In this document: positions 6,763 through 14,222 of the stretch, piece by piece
Numbering within the stretch: position 1 is the first letter of the stretch
Layout of the letters: the number at the start of each line of letters is the position of its first letter
NCBI GenBank assembly: GCA_033720975.1
Contig: JAWWBL010000012.1
Coordinates: 1 to 28,417, forward strand
Reading direction: 5' to 3'
DNA from: JAWWBL01 sp033720975
Lineage (GTDB): Bacteria > Actinomycetota > Acidimicrobiia > Spongiisociales > ZC4RG35
Length of the DNA: 28,417 bases
Notes under the pieces: generated by a model
The model's input: the letters and a program-made list of their open reading frames with translations, nothing else
What the model was told of the DNA's origin: nothing
Database searches by the model: none
Program-made: the position numbers and the translations under genes

Positions 6763-7978
6763 GGAGATTCTCGGTCTGCTCGACAAGGCGGACATGGCAA
6801 TTGCCTCTTGCGTGGGTGTCGTCGGGGACGATGCATTGGCCCCGGTCGCGGAGATTGTCGCCAACGCCCGGGTGAGACTCTCATATCCAGACGAAGTGCT
6901 GGTCATGGCAGCCGCGGGAGGAACCGGGTCGGGCAAGTCGAGCATCGCCAACGCCCTCACCGGCGACGAGATCGCCCGTGTTGGAGGGCTTCGGCCCACC
7001 ACTGTCGCTCCGCTTGCCATCGTCCCGGCGCGGTTCATGTCGCGCATGGCGGGCTATCTGGACTCCATAGGTGTCCGCCATGTCGAGCCTCACGACCGGT
7101 CCGACTGGCTCTGTGTGATCGACATGCCCGACACCGACTCGGTCGAACTCGAGCATCGTCACCAGGTCGACAACCTTCTACCCCACCTCGATGTCGTGGT
7201 ATGGATCCTCGACCCTGAGAAGTACAGAGACGCGTCTCTCCACCATCGTTACATCGCTCCGCTCGCCGCCTATGCCTCTCAATTCGTCTTCGCCCTCAAC
7301 CATGCGGACCGCCTTGCCGCTGACGATTTAGAGGACGTCGTAGTCGATCTGCAGGCCGCTCTTCTCGAGGACGGTATAGAGGCCGGCACCGTCTTCGTTA
7401 CCTCCGCCAACCCGCCGTCGGGCCCGTTGCTCGGTGTCGACGCGCTCAGCGACCACCTAAAGACTCTCGCGGCAACACGTACCGGCCTGTATGACAAGCT
7501 GCTGGTCGATATGGAGCAGGCCGCCGTTGCGCTCATCGGGGAGACTGGAGGCACCGGGCTCGATTACAGGTCACGCTCCAAGGCTGTCATGGACTCAGCC
7601 TCGAAACTCATTGCCTCGGGCCTGACCGGCAGGGCGGTAGACGCGCTCAAAGGCTTTGCGGAAGGTCTGGCTGACGCGGCCGGAGGGGTGACGAAACGCG
7701 CCATCCTCGACCTTCAGGCGTCCTACCCGGGGGTGGTTCAGGAGATCCACGAGCGTGTCAGCAGGATCCGGCCCGCCGAGGAGAGGTGGAAGATCCGATG
7801 GAGTCCGCCTCCCCCCGACACCTCAGAAGGGAAGAGGATCACAGAAGCCCTCGACCTGCTCGTCGACTCGATTGGCAAGCCGCTCGCCGAGCTTCTGAGA
7901 CAGCGCGCAGTCTGCAACGCGGCGTTGGTGGACCTGTCGGTCTCCATCGAGTCTCTCAAAGCCCGTTCTCGCATGTAA
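6755..7978 (+). CDS. Dynamin-like P-loop GTPase, second of a tandem pair
   Basis: The 407-residue GTPase is a diverged paralogue of the upstream gene. It has Walker A GGTGSGKSS (55-63), the matching switch block GLRPTTVAP (78-86) and DMPD (123-126) followed by TDSVELEHRHQ, paralleling DSTEVEHRES in the partner. The base motif LNHAD (N182 to D185) is close to NKxD, so this partner probably recognises guanine better than the first. The region after about residue 260 is helical and shorter than in the partner, with no obvious transmembrane helix. The ATG at 6755 lies inside the partner's 3' end. The stop TAA doubles as part of a -10 box for the MscS gene 12 nt downstream, suggesting partly shared expression with that channel. 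Confidence 0.82.
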   Translation: MREEILGLLDKADMAIASCVGVVGDDALAPVAEIVANARVRLSYPDEVLVMAAAGGTGSGKSSIANALTGDEIARVGGLRPTTVAPLAIVPARFMSRMAGYLDSIGVRHVEPHDRSDWLCVIDMPDTDSVELEHRHQVDNLLPHLDVVVWILDPEKYRDASLHHRYIAPLAAYASQFVFALNHADRLAADDLEDVVVDLQAALLEDGIEAGTVFVTSANPPSGPLLGVDALSDHLKTLAATRTGLYDKLLVDMEQAAVALIGETGGTGLDYRSRSKAVMDSASKLIASGLTGRAVDALKGFAEGLADAAGGVTKRAILDLQASYPGVVQEIHERVSRIRPAEERWKIRWSPPPPDTSEGKRITEALDLLVDSIGKPLAELLRQRAVCNAALVDLSVSIESLKARSRM

Positions 7979-7981
7979 CCT
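7976..7981 (+). promoter_or_regulatory. -10 element TAACCT of the MscS gene, overlapping the preceding stop codon
   Basis: TAACCT begins with the TAA stop of the second GTPase and ends 9 nt before the ATG at 7991. There is no Shine-Dalgarno sequence, so the channel gene may have its own leaderless transcript. Confidence 0.45.
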
Positions 7982-7990
7982 CGCCGCCCC

Positions 7991-8806
7991 ATGGACCTAG
8001 GCGTGAGCCCACTCGTGGAGAACCTGATCCGCACGGGCATCATCCTCGTAGTGGCGGCGCTCGCATATTTGCTCGCCATGAGAGTTGGTCGCCGCGTCGT
8101 CACACGAAAGGTCGAGAGCGGAGACGATGGCGGTGCAAGAGCGGAGACTCTCTGGACGATGGGCCGACGCGTCATTGCGATCGTGATCGTCGCAACGACC
8201 GTTCTTCTCGTCATCGTGACCTGGGGTTTCAGCCTCGCCCCTTTCCTCGCAGTCGGGACCGTTCTAGCCGCAGCTATCGGGTTTGGCGCCCAGGACCTGG
8301 TCAAAGACGTGATCGCCGGCTTCTTCATCCTGATGGAAGACCAATTCCATGTCGGTGACTCCGTTCGCATCGCAGACACCACCGGGACTGTGGAAGACAT
8401 CCAGCTCCGCGTGACCGTCCTTCGCGATTTCGAAGGAAACGTCCACTTCGTGCCCAATGGCCAGATTTCCGTCACGTCCAACTTCACGTCGGAGTACGCG
8501 CAGCCTGTGATCGACATAAGCGTGGACTACGGCGTCGACTTGGATCAGGCGCTCGACATTCTCGGAGATGAGCTGACCAAGCTCGCAACCGACCCCGAAT
8601 GGGCACCGCGCATACACGGAGAGCCCGAGGTGCTTGGCGTCAATGCCCTCGAGGACTCGGGGGTTCAGCTGCGGGGACGATTGACAACGCTTGCCGACGA
8701 GCGTTGGTCGGTGAGACGCGAGGCTTACCGCCGGATAAAGAACCGATTCGAGGCGGAAGGGATCCCGATTCCCTTTCCTCAGCTCACCATTCACAAGGGG
8801 GACTAG
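7991..8806 (+). CDS. MscS-family small-conductance mechanosensitive channel
   Basis: The 271-residue membrane protein has the minimal MscS layout: TM1 about 13-33, TM2 about 61-80, and the pore helix TM3 about 84-112 with the small-residue run GTVLAAAIGFGAQDLVKDVIAG. The beta domain follows (GDSVRIADTTGTVEDIQLRVT, then FVPNGQISVTSN) and a cytoplasmic alpha/beta vestibule ending in PFPQLTIH. Such channels open when membrane tension rises and release solutes during osmotic down-shock. It follows a pair of dynamin-like GTPases, suggesting a joint membrane-tension or envelope-integrity role, and a mannosylglycerate synthase about 10 kb away indicates osmotic adaptation. Its stop overlaps that of the convergent lipid kinase in a CTAG. 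Confidence 0.92.
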   Translation: MDLGVSPLVENLIRTGIILVVAALAYLLAMRVGRRVVTRKVESGDDGGARAETLWTMGRRVIAIVIVATTVLLVIVTWGFSLAPFLAVGTVLAAAIGFGAQDLVKDVIAGFFILMEDQFHVGDSVRIADTTGTVEDIQLRVTVLRDFEGNVHFVPNGQISVTSNFTSEYAQPVIDISVDYGVDLDQALDILGDELTKLATDPEWAPRIHGEPEVLGVNALEDSGVQLRGRLTTLADERWSVRREAYRRIKNRFEAEGIPIPFPQLTIHKGD

Positions 8807-9717
8807 GACCCCAGTACTCGGAGCGCGTCCTCTTCCCAACGAAGGCTGGCTCGGTCGGTCATCCCGAGCCCTTCTCCGTCCGCCTGGGCTGCGACCGCAG
8901 GATCGGCAACAACCTCTATCTGCGAAACGTCGCTCCAGACCTGTAGCCCCTTGACGCCGGACAGCTCTCTTCGGGTGAACACGTCGAATGCGATCTGGGG
9001 TATTCGGCTTCGGCGCAGCTTCTCGACTACCAGTGCGGTCATCGGATTGGGGCGCGCCTTCGACAACCGAAGCCGCAAAGCACCGAAGTAGGTGTAGATG
9101 CTCCGGAACTGGAGAAGCACGGCCGCGGCGTCGGCACGACGGTCTCCTGCCGTCACTTCTATGTGGGCAGCGGTCCCAGGGAACGACCCGAGAGCCACTG
9201 AGAAGGCCGTGGTCGCATAGTGGAGCGACCCAAACCGGTACTTTCGAAAAGGGTCCTCGTCCGCCTTGGCGACCACGACAGCGTCGAGACCGAAGCCCGC
9301 CGAGAAGATCGCATGGTGGGTCGTCTCGATCGTCTCCCTACCCAGCGTCATCCGAAGGGCGCCTACAGATCGCACCCGGCTCTTTCCGACGATGAAACGC
9401 GCCGCGCGGACGGGCCGTCCAGGTATGCCGAGAAGGCGAGCCACCACGTTGGTGGTCCCCGTCGGGATGATCCCCAACGCTGTGTCGGACCCGATCAGTG
9501 GCTGGGCGACATGGTGGACCATCCCGTCCCCACCCATAGCCACCACTATCCCTGCGCCGTCGGCGACCGCAGACCGGGCCGCCTCTGTCGTCTCCTCAGG
9601 CGAAGCCGGCCAGATTGCCTCCACGTCGCCGACTTTCGAAAGGGCGCTCATGACGGCCCGATGGTCCCCTCCGGTGAATTGTGAAGCCATCGGGTTTGCG
9701 ATGACCGCTATTTCCAT
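8803..9717 (-). CDS. Diacylglycerol/sphingosine kinase-family lipid kinase (YegS/BmrU type)
   Basis: The 304-residue protein has the DAGK catalytic fold: a nucleotide-binding glycine loop VVAMGGDGM (58-66), the second glycine motif IPTGTTNVVARLLG (84-97), and a C-terminal beta domain ending near VAAQADGEGLG. It probably phosphorylates diacylglycerol or a related lipid with ATP at the inner membrane face. The canonical motif is GGDGT followed by an acidic residue; here it is GGDGMVHHV, so Thr is Met and the usual Glu/Asn positions are histidines. The fold call is firm, the substrate open. It starts at ATG 9717 with a TACCCT -10 box 9 nt upstream, divergent from the ADP-ribosylglycohydrolase-like gene, and ends tail-to-tail with the channel gene. 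Confidence 0.88.
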   Translation of the reverse strand: MEIAVIANPMASQFTGGDHRAVMSALSKVGDVEAIWPASPEETTEAARSAVADGAGIVVAMGGDGMVHHVAQPLIGSDTALGIIPTGTTNVVARLLGIPGRPVRAARFIVGKSRVRSVGALRMTLGRETIETTHHAIFSAGFGLDAVVVAKADEDPFRKYRFGSLHYATTAFSVALGSFPGTAAHIEVTAGDRRADAAAVLLQFRSIYTYFGALRLRLSKARPNPMTALVVEKLRRSRIPQIAFDVFTRRELSGVKGLQVWSDVSQIEVVADPAVAAQADGEGLGMTDRASLRWEEDALRVLGS

Positions 9718-9726
9718 GAGACGGAA

Positions 9727-9732
9727 AGGGTA
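9727..9732 (-). promoter_or_regulatory. -10 element TACCCT of the lipid kinase gene
   Basis: TACCCT on the minus strand ends 9 nt before the ATG at 9717. Only 4 nt separate it from the opposing -10 box at 9737. Confidence 0.5.
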
Positions 9733-9736
9733 CAGG

Positions 9737-9742
9737 TAGCCT
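9737..9742 (+). promoter_or_regulatory. -10 element TAGCCT of the ADP-ribosylglycohydrolase-like gene
   Basis: TAGCCT ends 8 nt before the ATG at 9751. The 33-bp gap between the two divergent genes holds little besides the two opposed -10 boxes. Confidence 0.5.
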
Positions 9743-9750
9743 CTCCGGCG

Positions 9751-10704
9751 ATGAGCGAATCACCCCTGTACTCCCTGGTCGCAGGTGAGGGCGATGGTTT
9801 CATGCTCGGGCTCGCCGCCGGCGACACGGCCGGCGGAGCCTGGGACCTCGGATACTCCTACATCACAGAGCAAGCGACCGTCATCTCCTACCAGCTGATC
9901 GAGGAGAGGGCTCTGGACCGAACCGGCTTGGTGCGCTCCCTCCGTGAGCTGGACGGCGGAGAGGATGGCGAGCAGGTGTATCGCGCCGAGAGCCCTCACT
10001 TTCGGACATGGCTGGATCGTGCGGCCGCAGGCTCGATCGTGCCGGAGCAAGAGCCGTCGGCGGACGCCTTTGCCCGTGCCGCTCCCGTGGGCGTGGCCTT
10101 CCGAAGAGATCCCGATCAGCTGCTCGATCAGGCCATCTCCCTCGGAACCATGTTCCACGAGGATGCGGCGACGGTTTACTCGGGGATCGTCGCCGCGGCG
10201 GCCGTGGCAGCCTCCTGCTTTGCCCAATCGGGCGTCGACCTCATCCGCGCGGTCGAAGAGGCGGTGGCCCCGGCCCCTGACAGGCTTGGTGGGCTCGGGG
10301 GAGCGAACCGGCTCACCCAGTCGGACGCGATGTTCGGCCGGTTGGCTGACGCCGTCGGTGTCGTGGAGGGCAGTGAGGCCCTGGAGGTCGTGGGAGGGGA
10401 CGCAGGTTACCCCCTTCAGCTTGCCCTCGCCGGTTTGCTGTTAGCTGCCCCCGTGATGGAGATATATCACACGCCGGTGGAGCAGGCAGCCCGGGTGGGG
10501 GGCAGCCAGTTGGGTGCGTTCGTCGGGGCGATGATCGGATCGAGGATTGGGATCCGGGCGTGGCCGTGGGCTTTCGCCAATGACACGTGGTTCGCCGAGA
10601 TCGGGCGCAGGCTGGTGCGCGGGCCCGACGAGACAGGTGACTTGCCTATCCCCTATGCGGTCGAGCAGCACCTCATGTCGGGCTCGGCTCAGGGCTTTCA
10701 CTGA
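9751..10704 (+). CDS. ADP-ribosylglycohydrolase-fold protein, metal-site motifs lost
   Basis: The 317-residue protein follows the DraG/ADP-ribosylglycohydrolase pattern: GFMLGLAAGDTAGGAW near the start (17-31), the ARAAPVGV block (109-115), the HEDAATVYSGIVAAAAVAAS helix (136-155) and the closing glycine helix GAFVGAMIGSRIG (255-267). Active members bind two Mg2+ through a TDDT-type motif and a DxDT motif before the last helix. Here those positions read ITEQATVIS (38-46) and GGSQLGA (250-256), so the key aspartates appear absent. It is therefore likely a binding protein for ADP-ribose or a modified protein, or a hydrolase with an altered mechanism. The family call rests on the overall pattern and should be tested by structure. 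Its 3' end overlaps the convergent transporter by 32 nt. Confidence 0.68.
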   Translation: MSESPLYSLVAGEGDGFMLGLAAGDTAGGAWDLGYSYITEQATVISYQLIEERALDRTGLVRSLRELDGGEDGEQVYRAESPHFRTWLDRAAAGSIVPEQEPSADAFARAAPVGVAFRRDPDQLLDQAISLGTMFHEDAATVYSGIVAAAAVAASCFAQSGVDLIRAVEEAVAPAPDRLGGLGGANRLTQSDAMFGRLADAVGVVEGSEALEVVGGDAGYPLQLALAGLLLAAPVMEIYHTPVEQAARVGGSQLGAFVGAMIGSRIGIRAWPWAFANDTWFAEIGRRLVRGPDETGDLPIPYAVEQHLMSGSAQGFH

Positions 10705-11944
10705 CAACGAGACGGTCATCAGATCCCCAGGCACGGGGACTGTCGTCCACTTCGCGCAGCACCCACCAAGAGACCGCGATGAATACGGCGAGCGCTCCCA
10801 CGGCGAATGTGCGGCTGAGACCGGCAATATCGACGATGAACCACCAGGTGATAGGGCCGAAGATGGTGGCGAACCGAGCCACTGTTGCGTAGAGGCCGTA
10901 GAACTCTCCCAGGTAACGCGGAGGCGAGATCCTTGTCATCACCACCCGATCGGCGGCCCACGTGGCACCAAGGGCCATGCCACCGATCGGGCCGATGACC
11001 CACACGAGCCACGTGACCGAGGTGAGGGCGGAGGCGATACCCGAGCTCAAGGCGAGGACCCAGGCGACCAGGACACCGCGCAGCACCCTCAACGGGCCGA
11101 ACCTCTCCACGTATCGCCCTGCGACGAGCCCACCCACGATCGCGGAGGCGATCGCGGTGACCAGCAGCCCTTCGAACAACACCCGATCGAGCCCAAGCTC
11201 GTCGATGACGAAGAACGCGAGGTAACCGGTGATGAGCGTGTTGATGGCGTCGGTGTAGAGGAAGCGGCCTACCAGGAATCGCGTCACGCCGCGATAAGAA
11301 CGCGCCAGTCGCCAAGAGTCGACGATCCTCCGGATCAAGTCGCCGATGCCCGGCGCCGGGCCGGAAACCGGTCTTTCTTGCTCGCGAATGAAGAAGAACG
11401 AGGGCAGGGCGAACAGGAGGAAGCCGGCCGCAATCGCCCGAAAGGTGCCCTCATACCCCCAATCCAGGACCGAAAGCGTCACGGCCCCGATTCCGACGGC
11501 GATGAACGACCCCAAATACCCCACTCCCACCCCCAGGCCAGACACCCAGCCCCGGTTCCCGGGCGTGCTCACGTCGACGAGGAGCGCGTCGTAGACGACT
11601 GATCCCGTGTTGACCGCGATAATGGCGACCCAGAGCAGTGCCAGGCTCAGCGCGAGGGGCCCCGTCGCCAGCAACGCCGTCGCCGTGACCGCGATGAGCG
11701 TGGTAGCCATCAGAGTGGGCACTCTTTTGCCACTGACGTCCGATCGGGCTCCGGCCCACGGCGCCACGAATATCACGACCGCCGCCGCGCCCACCACGAC
11801 AAGGGTCAGCTCGGTCTCGCTGCGCCCGATGGACAGCAGGTACTCGGCGAAGAACACACCCAGCACACCCAGGGCGAAGATGGTGTTGGCGAGGTCGTAC
11901 ACGACCCATGAGACAACCGATCGGCGGTCCGGGCCGGTGGCCAC
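10673..11944 (-). CDS. MFS transporter, UMF1/Atg22-like
   Basis: The 423-residue integral membrane protein has about twelve hydrophobic segments and opens with VVSWVVYDLANTIFALGV, the DxAN-containing first helix typical of the UMF1 (vacuole effluxer Atg22-like) group. Further marks are APWAGARSDVSGKR (the loop between TM2 and TM3) and GATWAADRVVMTRISPPRY, followed by EFYGLYATVARFATIFGP in the C-half. Its substrate cannot be read; UMF1 proteins are poorly characterised and are linked to amino-acid export in yeast. The start is GTG at 11944 overlapping the TAG of the upstream dehydrogenase (TAGTG). A second, diverged member lies at 15386-16720, so the pair bracket a six-gene minus-strand run. 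It ends inside the convergent glycohydrolase-like gene. Confidence 0.85.
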   Translation of the reverse strand: MATGPDRRSVVSWVVYDLANTIFALGVLGVFFAEYLLSIGRSETELTLVVVGAAAVVIFVAPWAGARSDVSGKRVPTLMATTLIAVTATALLATGPLALSLALLWVAIIAVNTGSVVYDALLVDVSTPGNRGWVSGLGVGVGYLGSFIAVGIGAVTLSVLDWGYEGTFRAIAAGFLLFALPSFFFIREQERPVSGPAPGIGDLIRRIVDSWRLARSYRGVTRFLVGRFLYTDAINTLITGYLAFFVIDELGLDRVLFEGLLVTAIASAIVGGLVAGRYVERFGPLRVLRGVLVAWVLALSSGIASALTSVTWLVWVIGPIGGMALGATWAADRVVMTRISPPRYLGEFYGLYATVARFATIFGPITWWFIVDIAGLSRTFAVGALAVFIAVSWWVLREVDDSPRAWGSDDRLVVSESPEPSPT

Positions 11945-13020
11945 TAGAACGTTACGGCGACCGAGATCAGCTCCTCCCGACCGAGCAGGCCGGCGGCAGC
12001 CTGGAGCGCATGTGAGGCCTCCGAAAGCGGGAACTGGTGTGAGACCAAGTCATCGATACGCGGATCGGAGTCGATCTGGTTCGTAGCCCATTGATAGCCG
12101 ATGTTGGTGGCGCCCATCGCTCCTCTGACCACTAGCTGCTTGGCGACGATCACGTCGGATAGGAAGTGGAGCGCTCGGTTGCCCTTCGTCGAGGCGAGAA
12201 CCACTCTGCCACCACTCCGCACCAGGTCGAGGGCAGTGAAGAATGCCTCCGGGTCATTGGAGGTCACGTCTAGGACGATGTCCGGGCGCCGACCCAGGGC
12301 GCTGGCGATCTCGCCGGCCAGGTCGGTCTCTTCGACGTCGATGGCCAGGTCGGCGCCCAAGAGCCGTGCCAGCTCGAGCCGATCCTGATCGTGGCTCAAG
12401 CCGGTGATGCCGACCCATCCTGCCCCGGCTGCCTTGGCGGCGATGAGACAGGCCAGGCCGCGCGGCCCCGGCCCGAGGATCAGCACATCCTCGCCCGGCT
12501 TGAGGTCGGGCAACTCGACCGCCCACGTGTGCCCGGTGGCGAGGGGATGGACGAAGGTGGCCACCTCGGCGGGCACGTCATCGGTCACGGGATGCACAAC
12601 CGCATTGGGATCGAGGTAGAGGAACTCGGCCAGGCCACCCCAGAGGCCGGGTGGCTCGAGCGAGGCAATCAGCCCGTAGGAGTTCGACGGCTTGCGGCTG
12701 ACACAGGTCGCCAGGTTTTGTGCACACCGTCGACAGCGACCACAGCGGATTCGAGGCTCGACGACTACGCGGGTGCCCAGTGGATAGGGCACGGTCGGCC
12801 CCTGCGAGGCGATCCGACCGACGACCTCGCTTCCCGGTATCAGGGGATAGACGACTTCTCTGGCATCCCCGTTCCACACCTGGACATCCGAGCCGGAAAT
12901 CCCGGTCGCTTCGACTGCGAGCCAGCCACCACTCCCTCCATCAGCGACCGGCACTTCTGTGAGCGAGAAATGCTTGGGCTCGGTGAGCATCATTGCCCTG
13001 GCGCGGGTCCCGGCATCCAT
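11944..13020 (-). CDS. MDR-superfamily (zinc alcohol dehydrogenase-like) protein lacking catalytic zinc ligands
   Basis: The 358-residue protein has a GroES-like N-half and a Rossmann domain with the glycine loop ILGPGPRGLA (181-190). The structural zinc cysteines are complete (C93, C96, C99, C106). The catalytic zinc site is altered: the usual GICGSD is GISGSD (S42) and the usual PGHE is PGSE (S64). The enzyme probably either reduces or oxidises without catalytic zinc, as quinone-reductase-like MDR proteins do, or is inactive. The ATG at 13020 is chosen because a TACACT -10 box ends 9 nt upstream; in-frame ATGs at 12993 and 12990 are alternatives nearer the usual family start. It lies 23 nt after the aminotransferase stop and overlaps the following transporter by one base. 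Confidence 0.85.
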   Translation of the reverse strand: MDAGTRARAMMLTEPKHFSLTEVPVADGGSGGWLAVEATGISGSDVQVWNGDAREVVYPLIPGSEVVGRIASQGPTVPYPLGTRVVVEPRIRCGRCRRCAQNLATCVSRKPSNSYGLIASLEPPGLWGGLAEFLYLDPNAVVHPVTDDVPAEVATFVHPLATGHTWAVELPDLKPGEDVLILGPGPRGLACLIAAKAAGAGWVGITGLSHDQDRLELARLLGADLAIDVEETDLAGEIASALGRRPDIVLDVTSNDPEAFFTALDLVRSGGRVVLASTKGNRALHFLSDVIVAKQLVVRGAMGATNIGYQWATNQIDSDPRIDDLVSHQFPLSEASHALQAAAGLLGREELISVAVTF

Positions 13021-13029
13021 CGCCGAGCG

Positions 13030-13035
13030 AGTGTA
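13030..13035 (-). promoter_or_regulatory. -10 element TACACT of the MDR dehydrogenase gene
   Basis: TACACT on the minus strand ends 9 nt before the ATG at 13020, inside the 23-nt gap after the aminotransferase. It suggests an internal leaderless promoter. Confidence 0.45.
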
Positions 13036-13043
13036 GAACGCGC

Positions 13044-14222
13044 CTAGAGACTCCCAAACATCCCGGCGATCCGGCCCAGTCCGGTCTTGATGTCCTCGTC
13101 GCCGGTCGCATACGAGAGCCTGATGAAGCCGGGCGCGCCGAATGAGTCACCGGGGATGACTGCCGCCCCCGCGTCTTCGAGAATCGCTTCGGAGAGCTCG
13201 ACGGCGTCGGCGAAGCGGGAGCCGAGCAGCCCGGTGACGTCGGGGAACACATAGAAGGCGCCCTCCGGCTCGATGCAGGAGATCCCCTCGATGCCCGACA
13301 CCAGATCGAACATGAGCTTGCGTCTCCGGTCGAAAGCCGCTCGCATCTGCTCGACCGTTTCCTGGGGGCCGGTGACAGCGGCCAATGCCGCCGCCTGGGC
13401 GATGTTGTTGACGTTGGAGGTGGCGTGTGACTGAAGGCGGACTCCGGCGTCGACGACGTCCCTGGGCCCGACCATCCACCCCACGCGCCAGCCGGTCATG
13501 GCATAAGACTTGGCCACGCCGTTGATCAGGATCCAGGTCTCGAGCCCCGGCGAAGCTGCAGCTATCGATGGCGCTATGCCAGTCGGATACACCAGCCGCT
13601 GGTAGATCTCGTCGGCGACCACCCACACCCGATTGGAGATTGCCCACTCGCCAATCGTCTTCAGCTCCTCCTCCCGATAGAAGGCTCCTGTCGGGTTGGA
13701 TGGTGAGACCAGCACCAGTGCGCGGGTCCGCTCGGTGACGGCTGCCTCCAGGTCCTCGACAGTCACCTTGAATGACGTGGCGGGTGTCGTCTTCACGAGG
13801 ACCGGATTCCCTCCGGCCAGCTTCACCGACGCCGGATAGGTCACCCAATACGGTGCGGGGAGGAGGACCTCGTCTCCGGGGTCGAGTATCGCCGCAAAGG
13901 TGTTGAAGACGGCCTGCTTTGCGCCGTTGGTGATGGCCACCTCGGCTGCGCCGACCTCCACCTCTGAGTGTCGTCTCGTGTATTCGGCTACCGCCTCCCT
14001 CAACTCCGGGTGGCCGGCCGCGGCTGTGTAATGGTGATGGACCGGGTCGCGGGCGGCGCGGGTGGCAGCGGCGACGATGTGCTCGGGGGTCGGGAAATCG
14101 GGCTCGCCGGCTGCAAAGGAGATGACGTCTCTGCCCTCGGCAACCAGCTCACGGGCCCTGGTGTTGGTTGCCATGGTCGCTGAACCGGGCAACTCGGCGA
14201 GTCTTTGGGAAACCCTTCTCAC
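13044..14222 (-). CDS. Class I aminotransferase, aspartate aminotransferase (1b subgroup)
   Basis: The 392-residue PLP enzyme transfers the amino group between aspartate and 2-oxoglutarate, or closely related pairs. It carries the GEPDFPTP substrate loop (39-46), YTAAAGHPELR, SPSNPTG (N176), ADEIYQRL (D204, Y207), the Schiff-base lysine in INGVAKSYAMTGWRVGW (K238, R246) and the carboxylate-binding arginine in IRLSYA near the C-terminus. Length and motifs match the Thermus-type 1b family, some members of which also act on prephenate. The start is GTG at 14222 and overlaps the TGA of the nuclease gene (GTGA), showing coupling. It is probably a housekeeping enzyme that happens to sit in this run. 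Confidence 0.92.
   Translation of the reverse strand: MRRVSQRLAELPGSATMATNTRARELVAEGRDVISFAAGEPDFPTPEHIVAAATRAARDPVHHHYTAAAGHPELREAVAEYTRRHSEVEVGAAEVAITNGAKQAVFNTFAAILDPGDEVLLPAPYWVTYPASVKLAGGNPVLVKTTPATSFKVTVEDLEAAVTERTRALVLVSPSNPTGAFYREEELKTIGEWAISNRVWVVADEIYQRLVYPTGIAPSIAAASPGLETWILINGVAKSYAMTGWRVGWMVGPRDVVDAGVRLQSHATSNVNNIAQAAALAAVTGPQETVEQMRAAFDRRRKLMFDLVSGIEGISCIEPEGAFYVFPDVTGLLGSRFADAVELSEAILEDAGAAVIPGDSFGAPGFIRLSYATGDEDIKTGLGRIAGMFGSL

Noticed and set aside
11949..11954. TAACGT before the GTG of the MFS transporter at 11944(-)
   Set aside because: It ends only 4 nt before the GTG, too close for the leaderless spacing. The gene already overlaps its upstream neighbour, so coupling explains its expression.
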